NCBI GenBank assembly: GCA_903921205.1
Contig: CAIXPF010000157.1
Coordinates: 1 to 63,852 of the forward strand
Origin: an uncultured Acidimicrobiia bacterium
GTDB lineage: Bacteria; Actinomycetota; Acidimicrobiia; Acidimicrobiales; CAIXPF01
DNA: 63,852 nt
Direction: 5' to 3'
Positions 35,010 through 42,002 of this stretch are shown here, piece by piece. Position numbers and translations under genes: made by a program. Every line of letters starts with the position of its first letter. Position 1 is the first letter of the stretch. The notes under the pieces were generated by a model. The model saw nothing but the letters and a program-made list of their open reading frames with translations. It did no database searches and was not told the DNA's origin.

Positions 35010-36116
35010 ATGAACTTTGCTTTCTCCGAAGAGCAGGAAGAACTCCGCAAGGTCGTCAAGGCCTTCCTCGAGGCCAAGTCGCCCGAGGCCGAGGTTCGGG
35101 CCCAGATGGAAACCACCGACGGGTTCGATCCGGCCGTCTGGCGTCAGATGGGCGAGGAGATGGGCCTGCAGGGTCTCATCATCCCGGAGAACTACGGCGG
35201 CTCCGGCTACAGCTACGTCGAGCTCGGTGTCGTGCTCGAGGAGATGGGCAAGGCCCTGCTGTGCGCCCCGTTCTTCTCGACGGTCGCCCTCGCCGCCAAT
35301 GCGCTGCTGCACGGCGGTAGCGAGGCCGCCAAGAACGAGTACCTCCCGGGCATCGCCGCCGGCACCACCATTGCCACGGTCGCCTTCACCGAGGAGAACG
35401 GCCGCTGGGACGAGGCCGGGGTCACCATGACCGAGGCCGGCGGCAAGCTCACCGGCACCAAGAGCTTCGTGCTCGACGGCCACACCGCCAACCTGGTCCT
35501 GGTGCTGGCCAAGTCCTCCGGTGGCGGGCTGGCCCTCTATGCCGTCGACGGCGGCGCTGCGGGCCTGACCCGCACCGCTTTGTCCACCATGGACCAGACC
35601 CGCAAGCAGGCCAAGCTCGAGTTCGACGGCGTCGAGGCCAAGCTGGTCTCCAAGGACGGCTTCTCGTGGGCCGACTGGTCGACCGTGCTCGACCTCGCTG
35701 CGGTGGCCCTCGCCGCCGAGCAGGTGGGCGGCGCCCAGCGCTGCTTGGACATGGCCGTCGAGTACGCCAAGGTGCGCGTGCAGTTCGGCCGCCCGATCGG
35801 CTCGTTCCAGGCCATCAAGCACAAGTGCGCCGACATGCTGCTCGAGGTCGAGTCGGCCAAGTCCGCCGCCTACTACGCCTTCTGGTGCGCCGCCGAACTC
35901 AACGAGGAACTGCCCTCGGTCGCCTCGCTGGCCAAGGCCTACTGCTCGGAGGCCTACTTCCACTCCGCCGCCGAGAACATCCAGATCCACGGTGGCATCG
36001 GCTTCACGTGGGAGCACCCGGCGCACCTCTACTTCAAGCGGGCCAAGAGCTCGGAGCTGCTCTTCGGCGATCCGACCTACCACCGCGAGCTGCTCGCCCA
36101 GCGCATCGGTATCTGA
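35010..36116 (+). CDS. Acyl-CoA dehydrogenase family protein
   Basis: 368 residues. MNFAFSEEQEELRKVVKAFL, IPENYGGSGYSYVELGVVLEEMG, VAFTEENGRW and AAENIQIHGGIGFTWEHPAHLYFKRAKSSELLFGD match actinobacterial FadE proteins of the kind that often form heterotetramers in sterol or long-chain acyl-CoA degradation. The usual catalytic Glu is not obvious in the C-terminal LLFGDPTYHR segment, so it may be the non-catalytic partner of such a complex (inference). TAGCCT 7 nt before ATG (34997-35002). Confidence 0.88.
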   Translation: MNFAFSEEQEELRKVVKAFLEAKSPEAEVRAQMETTDGFDPAVWRQMGEEMGLQGLIIPENYGGSGYSYVELGVVLEEMGKALLCAPFFSTVALAANALLHGGSEAAKNEYLPGIAAGTTIATVAFTEENGRWDEAGVTMTEAGGKLTGTKSFVLDGHTANLVLVLAKSSGGGLALYAVDGGAAGLTRTALSTMDQTRKQAKLEFDGVEAKLVSKDGFSWADWSTVLDLAAVALAAEQVGGAQRCLDMAVEYAKVRVQFGRPIGSFQAIKHKCADMLLEVESAKSAAYYAFWCAAELNEELPSVASLAKAYCSEAYFHSAAENIQIHGGIGFTWEHPAHLYFKRAKSSELLFGDPTYHRELLAQRIGI

Positions 36117-36139
36117 TCACCGACCCGATCGGGTTCGAC

Positions 36140-36163
36140 GGGGCCGGCCGAAAGGCCGGCCCC
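36140..36163 (+). terminator. Terminator of the acyl-CoA dehydrogenase gene
   Basis: Perfect 10-bp stem GGGGCCGGCC / GGCCGGCCCC with GAAA loop, followed by GTTGCCGTTTT. Confidence 0.85.
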
Positions 36164-36248
36164 GTTGCCGTTTTCCCACGACCGTGTCCCCCTGCGCCCG
36201 GCCCGGTGGTTGGGCCCTGGCCGCGCCGGGCTGCCTAGCGTGGGGCCG

Positions 36249-36791
36249 ATGGTGGTCCTGTTGGTGGTCGTCGGCATTCTTGCCGTGGTGGGTATCGCCC
36301 TCGCCGCGGTCGGCATCGTGGTGCGCCGGCTCGGGCCGGAACCGGCTCGTCAGGTGTTCGAGGGCGACGAGGCGTTGACCTTCGTCGCCGCTGCCCTGCC
36401 CGACGAGGTCACGGCGCAGCTCTCCTACGAGGACGTCCAGCGCATCCTGCGGTTGCACCTCGACTTCCTGCACCGCCAGGGTGTCGCCCGTAGCGGCGGC
36501 GATCTTCCCGCTGGTAACGGCCCGTTGGTGGTGGAGTTCGGTGACGGGGTCGACGAGGTGCTCGCCCGGGCCGCAGCCGTGCGATTCCATCCCGAACGGG
36601 ACCACGTCGCGGCGGTCATCAGCGCCCAGATGGCCTATTTCGAGGCGATCGGGGCACTGGCTGAGGTCGAGGGACCGGACCTCAGCGCCGGCCCCAGCGG
36701 GCTCCCGCTCGGCGGTCCGGCGTCCGCGACGCCGACAGGCCCGGACGCCGCGAGCAGCGAACGTGCCGGTCCCGCCGACGGCAAGGCGTAG
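36249..36791 (+). CDS. Conserved membrane-anchored protein, unknown function
   Basis: 180 residues. One N-terminal membrane helix (VVLLVVVGILAVVGIALAAVGIVV), then a soluble domain with FEGDEALTFVAAALPDEVTAQLSYEDVQRILRLHLDFLHRQGV, a pattern I recall as conserved in actinobacteria without known function, and a disordered Pro/Gly/Ala tail. ATG 36249 is chosen for the TAGCGT box 7 nt upstream (36236-36241); upstream in-frame sequence overlaps the previous terminator. The micro-ORF/RNA element begins 7 nt after its stop. Confidence 0.75.
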   Translation: MVVLLVVVGILAVVGIALAAVGIVVRRLGPEPARQVFEGDEALTFVAAALPDEVTAQLSYEDVQRILRLHLDFLHRQGVARSGGDLPAGNGPLVVEFGDGVDEVLARAAAVRFHPERDHVAAVISAQMAYFEAIGALAEVEGPDLSAGPSGLPLGGPASATPTGPDAASSERAGPADGKA

Positions 36792-36797
36792 GTCGTG

Positions 36798-36845
36798 ATG
36801 CCGTGCAAGACTGGACGCACCGAGGAAAGGAGGTGGTCCAACTGA
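36798..36845 (+). CDS. Micro-ORF 1 (15 aa), overlaps micro-ORF 2
   Basis: ATG 36798 to TGA 36845 encodes MPCKTGRTEERRWSN, 7 nt after the stop of the membrane protein gene. Its last codons contain the strong SD of the next frame, and its TGA overlaps the CTG of micro-ORF 2 (CTGA), the arrangement of translational coupling. Very small and unproven. Confidence 0.4.
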   Translation: MPCKTGRTEERRWSN

Positions 36846-36892
36846 GCGGTAGTAGTTCGTACGGGACCTATTCGGAGGTGGCTGGCCGCTAG
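36842..36892 (+). CDS. Micro-ORF 2 (16 aa) behind an exceptional SD
   Basis: A CTG at 36842 lies 8 nt after AGGAGG (36828-36833) and opens a 16-residue peptide, (M)SGSSSYGTYSEVAGR, ending at TAG. A GTG at 36833 would give a 19-residue version but overlaps the SD. Spacing and SD strength are better than for almost any gene in the window, which argues for real translation of this short peptide or for a regulatory leader. Confidence 0.4.
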   Translation: MSGSSSYGTYSEVAGR

Positions 36893-37001
36893 CGCGGCCG
36901 CTGGACCACCTGGCGAATCCCAGCCAGTCACCCGCAACCCGACGGTCGGAGTTGGTCCCTTCCGGCAAAACCAACGTCGTGTTGTGCCACCCAGACGATT
37001 C

Positions 37002-37027
37002 AGCGGGGAGGTTTCGGCCTCCCCGCT
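37002..37027 (+). terminator. Terminator-like hairpin ending the RNA element
   Basis: Perfect 10-bp stem AGCGGGGAGG / CCTCCCCGCT, loop TTTCGG, no U tract. It lies 36 bp before the next gene, whose own -10-like box follows. Confidence 0.7.
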
Positions 37028-37063
37028 GTCGCGCCCGGCATCGGGTGCGCCACAATGGCCGTG

Positions 37064-37273
37064 ATGGAACGACCCGTCCGCTTCGAACATCATCGGTACC
37101 TCGGCGACAAGCGCACCCAGGTGGTGTACGACGTCGACGCCCTGCCCGAGTCGGAGGCCCACCGGATCGAGGAGCTGCTCGAGGCCGAGACCTTCCTCTG
37201 CTTCGGCCCCGACACCCTCGCCGAGGCCGCCAACCGCGGCTACCGACTCTGGAAGGGCCAGCGCGTCGGCTGA
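37064..37273 (+). CDS. Small conserved-looking hypothetical protein (69 aa)
   Basis: MERPVRFEHHRYLGDKRTQ start, acidic middle (DALPESEAHRIEELLEAETFLCFGPDTLAEAANRGY) and a short end. ATG 37064 is preferred to the in-frame ATG 37055 because CACAAT (37051-37056) lies 7 nt upstream. Fold unknown. Confidence 0.65.
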   Translation: MERPVRFEHHRYLGDKRTQVVYDVDALPESEAHRIEELLEAETFLCFGPDTLAEAANRGYRLWKGQRVG

Positions 37274-37288
37274 GCCCGGCACCGCCCC

Positions 37289-38065
37289 ATGACGGTCGAG
37301 ATCCGCTTTCCCTCGGGCGACCTCGAGCTCGTCGGCCACCTGGCGGTTCCGCCGGGTGCGCACCAGGTTCGTCCCGGCATCGTGCTCTGTCACGGGTTCC
37401 CGTCGCTGGCCGGTGCCGGCGCCGCCGTGATGTCCACCCTGCCTGCGCTGGCCGATCGGCTGGCGATCTCGCAGGGCTGGGTGGCGTTGGCCTTCGCCGC
37501 CCGGGGGTGTCGTCCCTCGCAGGGAGAGTTCTCCCTCGCCGGTTGGCTGGCCGACGTGGCCGCCGCCGTGGCCGAACTGCGCCGTCATCCTGATGTGGGC
37601 GACGTGTGGCTGGCCGGGTTCGGTCGCGGCGGGGCGCTCGCCATCTGCGCCGCCGCCCGTGACGAGTCGGTGCGCGGTGTGGTGGCCTTCGCCCCGCCCG
37701 CCGACTTCGACGACTGGGCGAGCCAGCCCCGGCGCCTGCTCGAGTTCGGCCGCCGAGCCGCGGTGGTGCACGACCCGAACTTCCCCCGGAACTTCGATCA
37801 GTGGAGCACCGAGCTGCGCGCCATCCGGACGGTGGAGTGCGCCGCGCTGCTGCATCCGCGGCCGTTGATGGTGATCCACGGGCTCGCCGACGCCGACGTG
37901 CCGGTCTTCGACGCCCGGGCCATCGTCGATGCCCACACCGCGGCCGAGCTGCGGGTCATCCCGGGTGCCTCCCACGACCTGCGCCTCGACCCGCGAGCCA
38001 TCGCGGTGCTGGTGGGCTGGTTGGACCGGCAGTGGAACGAGTTCCAGACCCGCCGGCCACGTTGA
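37289..38065 (+). CDS. Alpha/beta hydrolase-fold protein lacking the nucleophile serine
   Basis: 258 residues with the whole alpha/beta hydrolase frame: oxyanion strand IVLCHGFPSLAGAG, nucleophile elbow GFGRGG, acid loop HGLADADVPVFD and His in PGASHDLRLD. The elbow should be G-x-S-x-G, but position 112 is Gly (codon GGT), so classical esterase chemistry is not expected. Possibly a binding or regulatory homologue. It starts 15 bp after the 69-aa gene. Confidence 0.85.
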   Translation: MTVEIRFPSGDLELVGHLAVPPGAHQVRPGIVLCHGFPSLAGAGAAVMSTLPALADRLAISQGWVALAFAARGCRPSQGEFSLAGWLADVAAAVAELRRHPDVGDVWLAGFGRGGALAICAAARDESVRGVVAFAPPADFDDWASQPRRLLEFGRRAAVVHDPNFPRNFDQWSTELRAIRTVECAALLHPRPLMVIHGLADADVPVFDARAIVDAHTAAELRVIPGASHDLRLDPRAIAVLVGWLDRQWNEFQTRRPR

Positions 38066-38099
38066 CGCCGGCGGGGGCGACGCAGGGGGCGACGCCGGT

Positions 38100-38699
38100 T
38101 CAGTCGCTCTTGGAACGGCCCTGCTCGCGCCTGGCCTTCTTCCAGGCCCGGACCGCTGCCAGGCTGGCGGGATCGTGGATGTCCGCTGCCGTGCGGGGCT
38201 GATCGTCACCGAAGGGTGCGCAGGCCAGTTCCCAGCCGGCGGGTCGTACGGCGAACTTCTTGGCCAGCACGGCCAGGAAGATGCGGGTCTTCTCCTCGCC
38301 GAACCCGGGAAGCCGCCGAACCCGCCGGACGAAGGACACCCCATCGACGTCGCGCCACAGCGCCTCGATGTCGGCGTCGTACTGCTCCACCAGCGCCTGG
38401 CACAGGGCATGGATCCGCTTGGCCATCGCTGCCGGGTAGCGGTGCAGCGCTGGCTTGGTCACGAAGACCTCGAGCAGGTCCTCGGGCGCCATCGCGGCGA
38501 TCTCGCCGATGCCCCAACGCTCGCCGAGCCGGTCGCGCAGCCGTGCCGGGGCGGCGAAGGCCCACTCGATGGGGACCTGCTGGTCGAGCACCATGCCGAC
38601 CAGCAACGCCAGCCGGTCGGTGGCCAGCAACGCATCGGCCTCGGCATCGCCGGTGAGGAAGAACGGATCGTCGCCGTCGGCACGGGTGGGATGGTTCAC
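38100..38699 (-). CDS. HhH-GPD base-excision repair family protein (TIGR03252-like)
   Basis: 199 residues from GTG 38699. LALLVGMVLDQQVPIEWAFAAPARLRDRLG and the helix-hairpin-helix VRRVRRLPGFGEEKTRIFLAVLAKKF match an uncharacterised actinobacterial HhH-GPD family. It lacks the Fe-S Cys cluster of Nth/MutY and the canonical catalytic Asp is not evident after the hairpin, so glycosylase activity is uncertain. Confidence 0.82.
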   Translation of the reverse strand: MNHPTRADGDDPFFLTGDAEADALLATDRLALLVGMVLDQQVPIEWAFAAPARLRDRLGERWGIGEIAAMAPEDLLEVFVTKPALHRYPAAMAKRIHALCQALVEQYDADIEALWRDVDGVSFVRRVRRLPGFGEEKTRIFLAVLAKKFAVRPAGWELACAPFGDDQPRTAADIHDPASLAAVRAWKKARREQGRSKSD

Positions 38700-38755
38700 G
38701 GCAGCGCAGTCGGGGGGTGCGTCGTTGCGGGGTGTGTCGCTCGAGATGGCGTGGT

Positions 38756-39430
38756 TCAGGGCAGGACTTTGGGCGTGCGTTCGATGCCGAGGGCGCCGCA
38801 GTACAGCTGCGTGAGGGTTTCGACGGCCTGCTGTTCCTCGAACGGTTCGCCGAGCACCAACCACACGAAGGCGAACCGATCGACCATCGACCCGAGGGCG
38901 TTCGCGGCGTAGTACGGGTCGATGTGGGCCGGGACCTGGCCCTCGACCTGCATGCGGTGGATGGCTTCCTCCGCACGCTTGACCCAGGTGTGGCGGGCAT
39001 CGAGCCGGATCTCGCGCACATCGGGGTCCATCACCGCGGCCTGTTCCAGCACGCCCATGAGCCGAGCATTGCGACGGTAGGCCCACAGATAGCCCCGATT
39101 GGCCCGTTCGATGCGCTCGGCCGGGCTGTAGCCGACCAACGGGACGCTGCGGGCCTCGGTCACGAAGTCGCTGACCAGCATGCCCACGACCTCGCGGAAC
39201 AGCTCGTGCTTCGACTCGAAGTAGGTGTAGAAGGTGCCGTGGGCCACCGCGGCTTCGGCAGTGATGTCGCCGATGCGGGTATCGGCGTACCCCTTCTCCT
39301 CGAACACCCGGCGGGCGGCGTCGATCAGCTGGGCGCGGGTGCGGCGGCCGCGCTGGGTCACCGGTTCGGGGGACGCGGCGCGGTGGGCCCCGCCGACATC
39401 GTTTCCCTCGTTGAGCTCCAGCTGGTTCAT
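38756..39430 (-). CDS. TetR/AcrR family transcriptional regulator
   Basis: 224 residues from ATG 39430. The HTH reads RAQLIDAARRVFEEKGYADTRIGDITAEAAVAHGTFYTYFESKHELF. The C-terminal domain includes ARLMGVLEQAAVMDPDVREIR and is typical of regulators of fatty-acid or lipid metabolism in actinobacteria. TATCCT 9 nt upstream (39440-39445). Divergent from the RNase HI-SLOG operon across 71 bp and may control it. Confidence 0.9.
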   Translation of the reverse strand: MNQLELNEGNDVGGAHRAASPEPVTQRGRRTRAQLIDAARRVFEEKGYADTRIGDITAEAAVAHGTFYTYFESKHELFREVVGMLVSDFVTEARSVPLVGYSPAERIERANRGYLWAYRRNARLMGVLEQAAVMDPDVREIRLDARHTWVKRAEEAIHRMQVEGQVPAHIDPYYAANALGSMVDRFAFVWLVLGEPFEEQQAVETLTQLYCGALGIERTPKVLP

Positions 39431-39501
39431 CCGCCCGACAGGATACCTGAACGACAGGCGGGACCCATCCGGTCGCGCCCGGTCTGCCAGACTGCCCGGT
39501 C

Positions 39502-40632
39502 GTGACCTCGCCCCCCTCCACCGTGGTGTACACCGACGGCGCCTGCAGCGGGAATCCCGGTCCCGGCGGCTGGGCATGGATCGTGCCCGACGGGGCCTTC
39601 GCCGCCGGGTGCGAGGCGCGTTCCACCAACCAGCGCATGGAGATCATGGCGGCGTGGCGGGCGGTAGAGGCCATCGACGGGCCGCTGGAGGTCCGCAGCG
39701 ACTCGACCTACGTGGTCAATTGCTTCCGCGATCGGTGGTGGGAGGGGTGGCTGGCCCGCAACTGGCAGAACAGCCAGCGCAAGCCGGTGGCCAACCGGGA
39801 CCTGTGGGAGCCGTTCATCGAGCTGGTGCGGTCGCGGTCGGCCGTCACCTTCCGTTGGGTGAAGGGCCACGGCGGCGATCCCTGGAACGACCGGGTGGAC
39901 CGACTGGCCGTCGAGGCGGCCCGCAACCAGGTGGCTCGGTCCGGGCTGGAGACGCCGACTGCGTTCGGATCGCCCGATCGGCCCGGCCAGCGGCGCGAGC
40001 CGGCTGGAGAAGGCCCGACGGGCGCGGCGGGCGCAACCGGATCGGGGCCGTCCCCATCTACCGGCGGAACCGGTGGGACGGCGGTGGTGCCCCCGGCGGG
40101 GGTCGTCTCCTACGCCAACGGGATCACCGGCCACTCGGTCGTGGTGTTCGGCCACCAGCCGCCCGAGATCGGTGGGTATGACGCCAACCCGTGGGCCGAC
40201 GCCCTACAGCGCCGCCTGGGGGAGATCCTTTGGGCCAAGGCCGCCCTGCACGAGGACCTCGTGGTGGTCAGCGGCCTGCGGCTCGGCAGCGAGCAGCTGG
40301 CGGCCGAGGCCGCGCTGGCCGCCGGCTTGGACCTCGTCGTCGTGCTTCCCTATCCCGAGCCCGACGCCCCCTGGCCGGCTCCGCGTCGGGCCCGCTTCGC
40401 CGAGCTCGTGGCCGCGGCCAAGGGGGTCCTGGTCCTGCAGCACAAGCGGCCCGACGGCGCAGCCCAGGCCGGCGCAGCGCTGAGCCGCCGCGACGGTTGG
40501 CTCGCCCGCCATGCCAGCGAGGCGATCCTGGTGTGGGACGGACAGGACCAGCGTCTCGCCCGTCTGCACCGGTCGTTGGTGGACCACCTCGGCGATGATG
40601 TGTGGGTCCTCGACCCACGGGAGGTCCGATGA
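39502..40632 (+). CDS. Ribonuclease HI fused to a SLOG (YpsA/DUF1273-like) domain
   Basis: 376 residues. Residues ~1-150 are RNase HI: VVYTDGACSGNPGPGGWA, TNQRMEIMAA, VRSDSTYVV and DPWNDRVDRLA supply the full D-E-D-D active site. After a Gly/Pro-rich linker, residues ~200-376 form a SLOG Rossmann-like domain (VVVFGHQPPEIGGYDANPWADALQRRL, DLVVVSGLRLGSEQLAAEAALAAGLDLVVVLPYP, AAKGVLVLQ) that in relatives binds nucleotide-like ligands. The fusion suggests RNA:DNA-hybrid cleavage linked to nucleotide sensing. It is the first gene of an operon and overlaps the amidase by 4 bp. Confidence 0.88.
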   Translation: MTSPPSTVVYTDGACSGNPGPGGWAWIVPDGAFAAGCEARSTNQRMEIMAAWRAVEAIDGPLEVRSDSTYVVNCFRDRWWEGWLARNWQNSQRKPVANRDLWEPFIELVRSRSAVTFRWVKGHGGDPWNDRVDRLAVEAARNQVARSGLETPTAFGSPDRPGQRREPAGEGPTGAAGATGSGPSPSTGGTGGTAVVPPAGVVSYANGITGHSVVVFGHQPPEIGGYDANPWADALQRRLGEILWAKAALHEDLVVVSGLRLGSEQLAAEAALAAGLDLVVVLPYPEPDAPWPAPRRARFAELVAAAKGVLVLQHKRPDGAAQAGAALSRRDGWLARHASEAILVWDGQDQRLARLHRSLVDHLGDDVWVLDPREVR

Positions 40633-42002
40633 ACATCACCGAGCAGCTGCAGGCCGAGTTGCGTTCCCTCGGCGTCGAGGTCGATGCCGAGCTCCAGGCG
40701 GCCTGGGTCGGCATGGTCGAGCGGGTCGGCGCAGAGCTGGCCGGCCCGGTCGCTGCTTCGCCCGGGTTCCGTCCGGCGAGCCCGGCGGGCAGCGCGTCCG
40801 GTGCGGGCGTCGGGCGAGCCGACGACAGTGCGTGGACCTGGCGGGCCGAGCCGCCGCTGCCGCCCACCGGCCACGGGGTGCTCGACGGGGTCCGGCTCGG
40901 GGTCAAGGATCTCCTCGCCGTGGCCGGCCGGCCGTTGGGTGCCGGGAGCGCCGTGTTCGGTGCCGCCGGCCCCGAACAAGCCGATGCGCCGGTGGTCGCC
41001 GCACTGCGGGCAGCGGGCGCCGTACTGGTCGGTACGACCAAGCTGCACGAGTTCGCCTTCGGGGTCACGGGGATCAACGCCTGGGACGGAACCGCAGCCA
41101 ACCCGGCGGCACCGGGATGCGTGCCCGGCGGGTCGTCGTCCGGTTCGGCTGCTGCGGTCGCCGCCGGTGAGGCAGACGTGGCGTTGGGAACCGACACCGG
41201 TGGGTCCTGCCGTATCCCGGCCGCCTGTTGTGCGGTCGTCGGGGTGAAGCCGCGGTACCGGGCGGTCGACGTCGCCGGCGTGTTCCCGCTCGCTCCGTCG
41301 CTCGACCACGTCGGCTGGCTCGCCGTCGATGTCGTCACCGCCCGGCGGGTGGCCGAGGTGCTCGGGGTGGTGCCGCCCCATGCTGCCGACGGTGCTGCAT
41401 CCGGTGGCGGCCGCCCGGCGGGACGCCTCGGCGTGCACCGGGCGGCGGTGGCCGCCGCGGACGACGACGTGGCGGCGGCGTTCACCCGGGCCGCCGAGGC
41501 GCTCGGCCGTGCCGGCTGGGACCTCGTCGACGTGGATTGGCCCGGAGGCGAGGAGACCTTCGCGGTTTCCACCGCGATCATGTTCACCGAAGCGGCGTTC
41601 GTGCACCGCGACCTGCTGGCACAGGCCGCGTCGCGATACGGCGCCGATGTCCGGGCCCGTCTGGTGCAGGGCCGTCTCTACGACCTGGCGACCTACCTGC
41701 AGGCCCGGCAACGGCAGGAGGCGCTGCGGGCGCGTTGCCTGCACCTGCTCGCCGGGGTGGATGCCGTGGTCGGCCCGACGTTGGCCATCGCACCCCCGCC
41801 GGTGGACCGGGCGGCCGATCCGGCGGTGGCAGCCCGCCTGGTGGCCAACACCCGGCTGGCGAACCTGACCGGCCTCCCGGCGATCTCGGTGCCCGTCCCC
41901 GGCCACGAGATACCGGTTGGTCTGCAAATCGAGGCTGCGTCGGACGACATGGCGTTCCGTGTGGCTGCCGCCGCCGAGGCGGTCCTGCGGCCCCGGCCAT
42001 GA
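40629..42002 (+). CDS. Amidase (amidase signature family)
   Basis: 457 residues. Ser-cisSer-Lys triad: Lys in GVRLGVKDLLAVAG, cis-Ser in PGGSSSGSAAAVAAG and nucleophile Ser in GTDTGGSCRIPAACCAVVGVKPRY. The family hydrolyses amides, including GatA, AtzF/allophanate and carbamoyl compounds. Lying 4 bp inside the RNase HI-SLOG stop and 4 bp into hyuA, it probably acts on the product of the hydantoinase pair, e.g. an N-carbamoyl compound (inference). Confidence 0.92.
   Translation: MNITEQLQAELRSLGVEVDAELQAAWVGMVERVGAELAGPVAASPGFRPASPAGSASGAGVGRADDSAWTWRAEPPLPPTGHGVLDGVRLGVKDLLAVAGRPLGAGSAVFGAAGPEQADAPVVAALRAAGAVLVGTTKLHEFAFGVTGINAWDGTAANPAAPGCVPGGSSSGSAAAVAAGEADVALGTDTGGSCRIPAACCAVVGVKPRYRAVDVAGVFPLAPSLDHVGWLAVDVVTARRVAEVLGVVPPHAADGAASGGGRPAGRLGVHRAAVAAADDDVAAAFTRAAEALGRAGWDLVDVDWPGGEETFAVSTAIMFTEAAFVHRDLLAQAASRYGADVRARLVQGRLYDLATYLQARQRQEALRARCLHLLAGVDAVVGPTLAIAPPPVDRAADPAVAARLVANTRLANLTGLPAISVPVPGHEIPVGLQIEAASDDMAFRVAAAAEAVLRPRP

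Larger units (their letters stand above)
36792..37027 (+). ncRNA. Candidate structured RNA with coupled micro-ORFs
   Basis: A 236-nt non-genic region with unusual organisation. It contains an extreme Shine-Dalgarno (AAAGGAGGTGGTCC, 36826-36839, nearly complementary to the 16S 3' end). It also has an exact complement of part of that SD (36831-36840 pairs with 36902-36911, 10 bp), an inner hairpin GGCCGC-TAGC-GCGGCC (36884-36899), an alternative pairing (36879-36885 with 36920-36926) and a 3' terminator-like hairpin. This looks like an RNA that can expose or hide its own ribosome site. Function and family are unknown to me. Confidence 0.5.

Noticed and set aside
36792..37027. Known 6C RNA or mraW-type actinobacterial motif
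   Set aside because: No pair of C-rich hairpin loops, and the adjacent genes are not mraW or other usual neighbours.
38100..39674. A single 524-codon protein joining the HhH-GPD and upstream frame
   Set aside because: The upstream part overlaps the TetR gene in another frame and has shadow-type composition; the conserved family begins near 38699.
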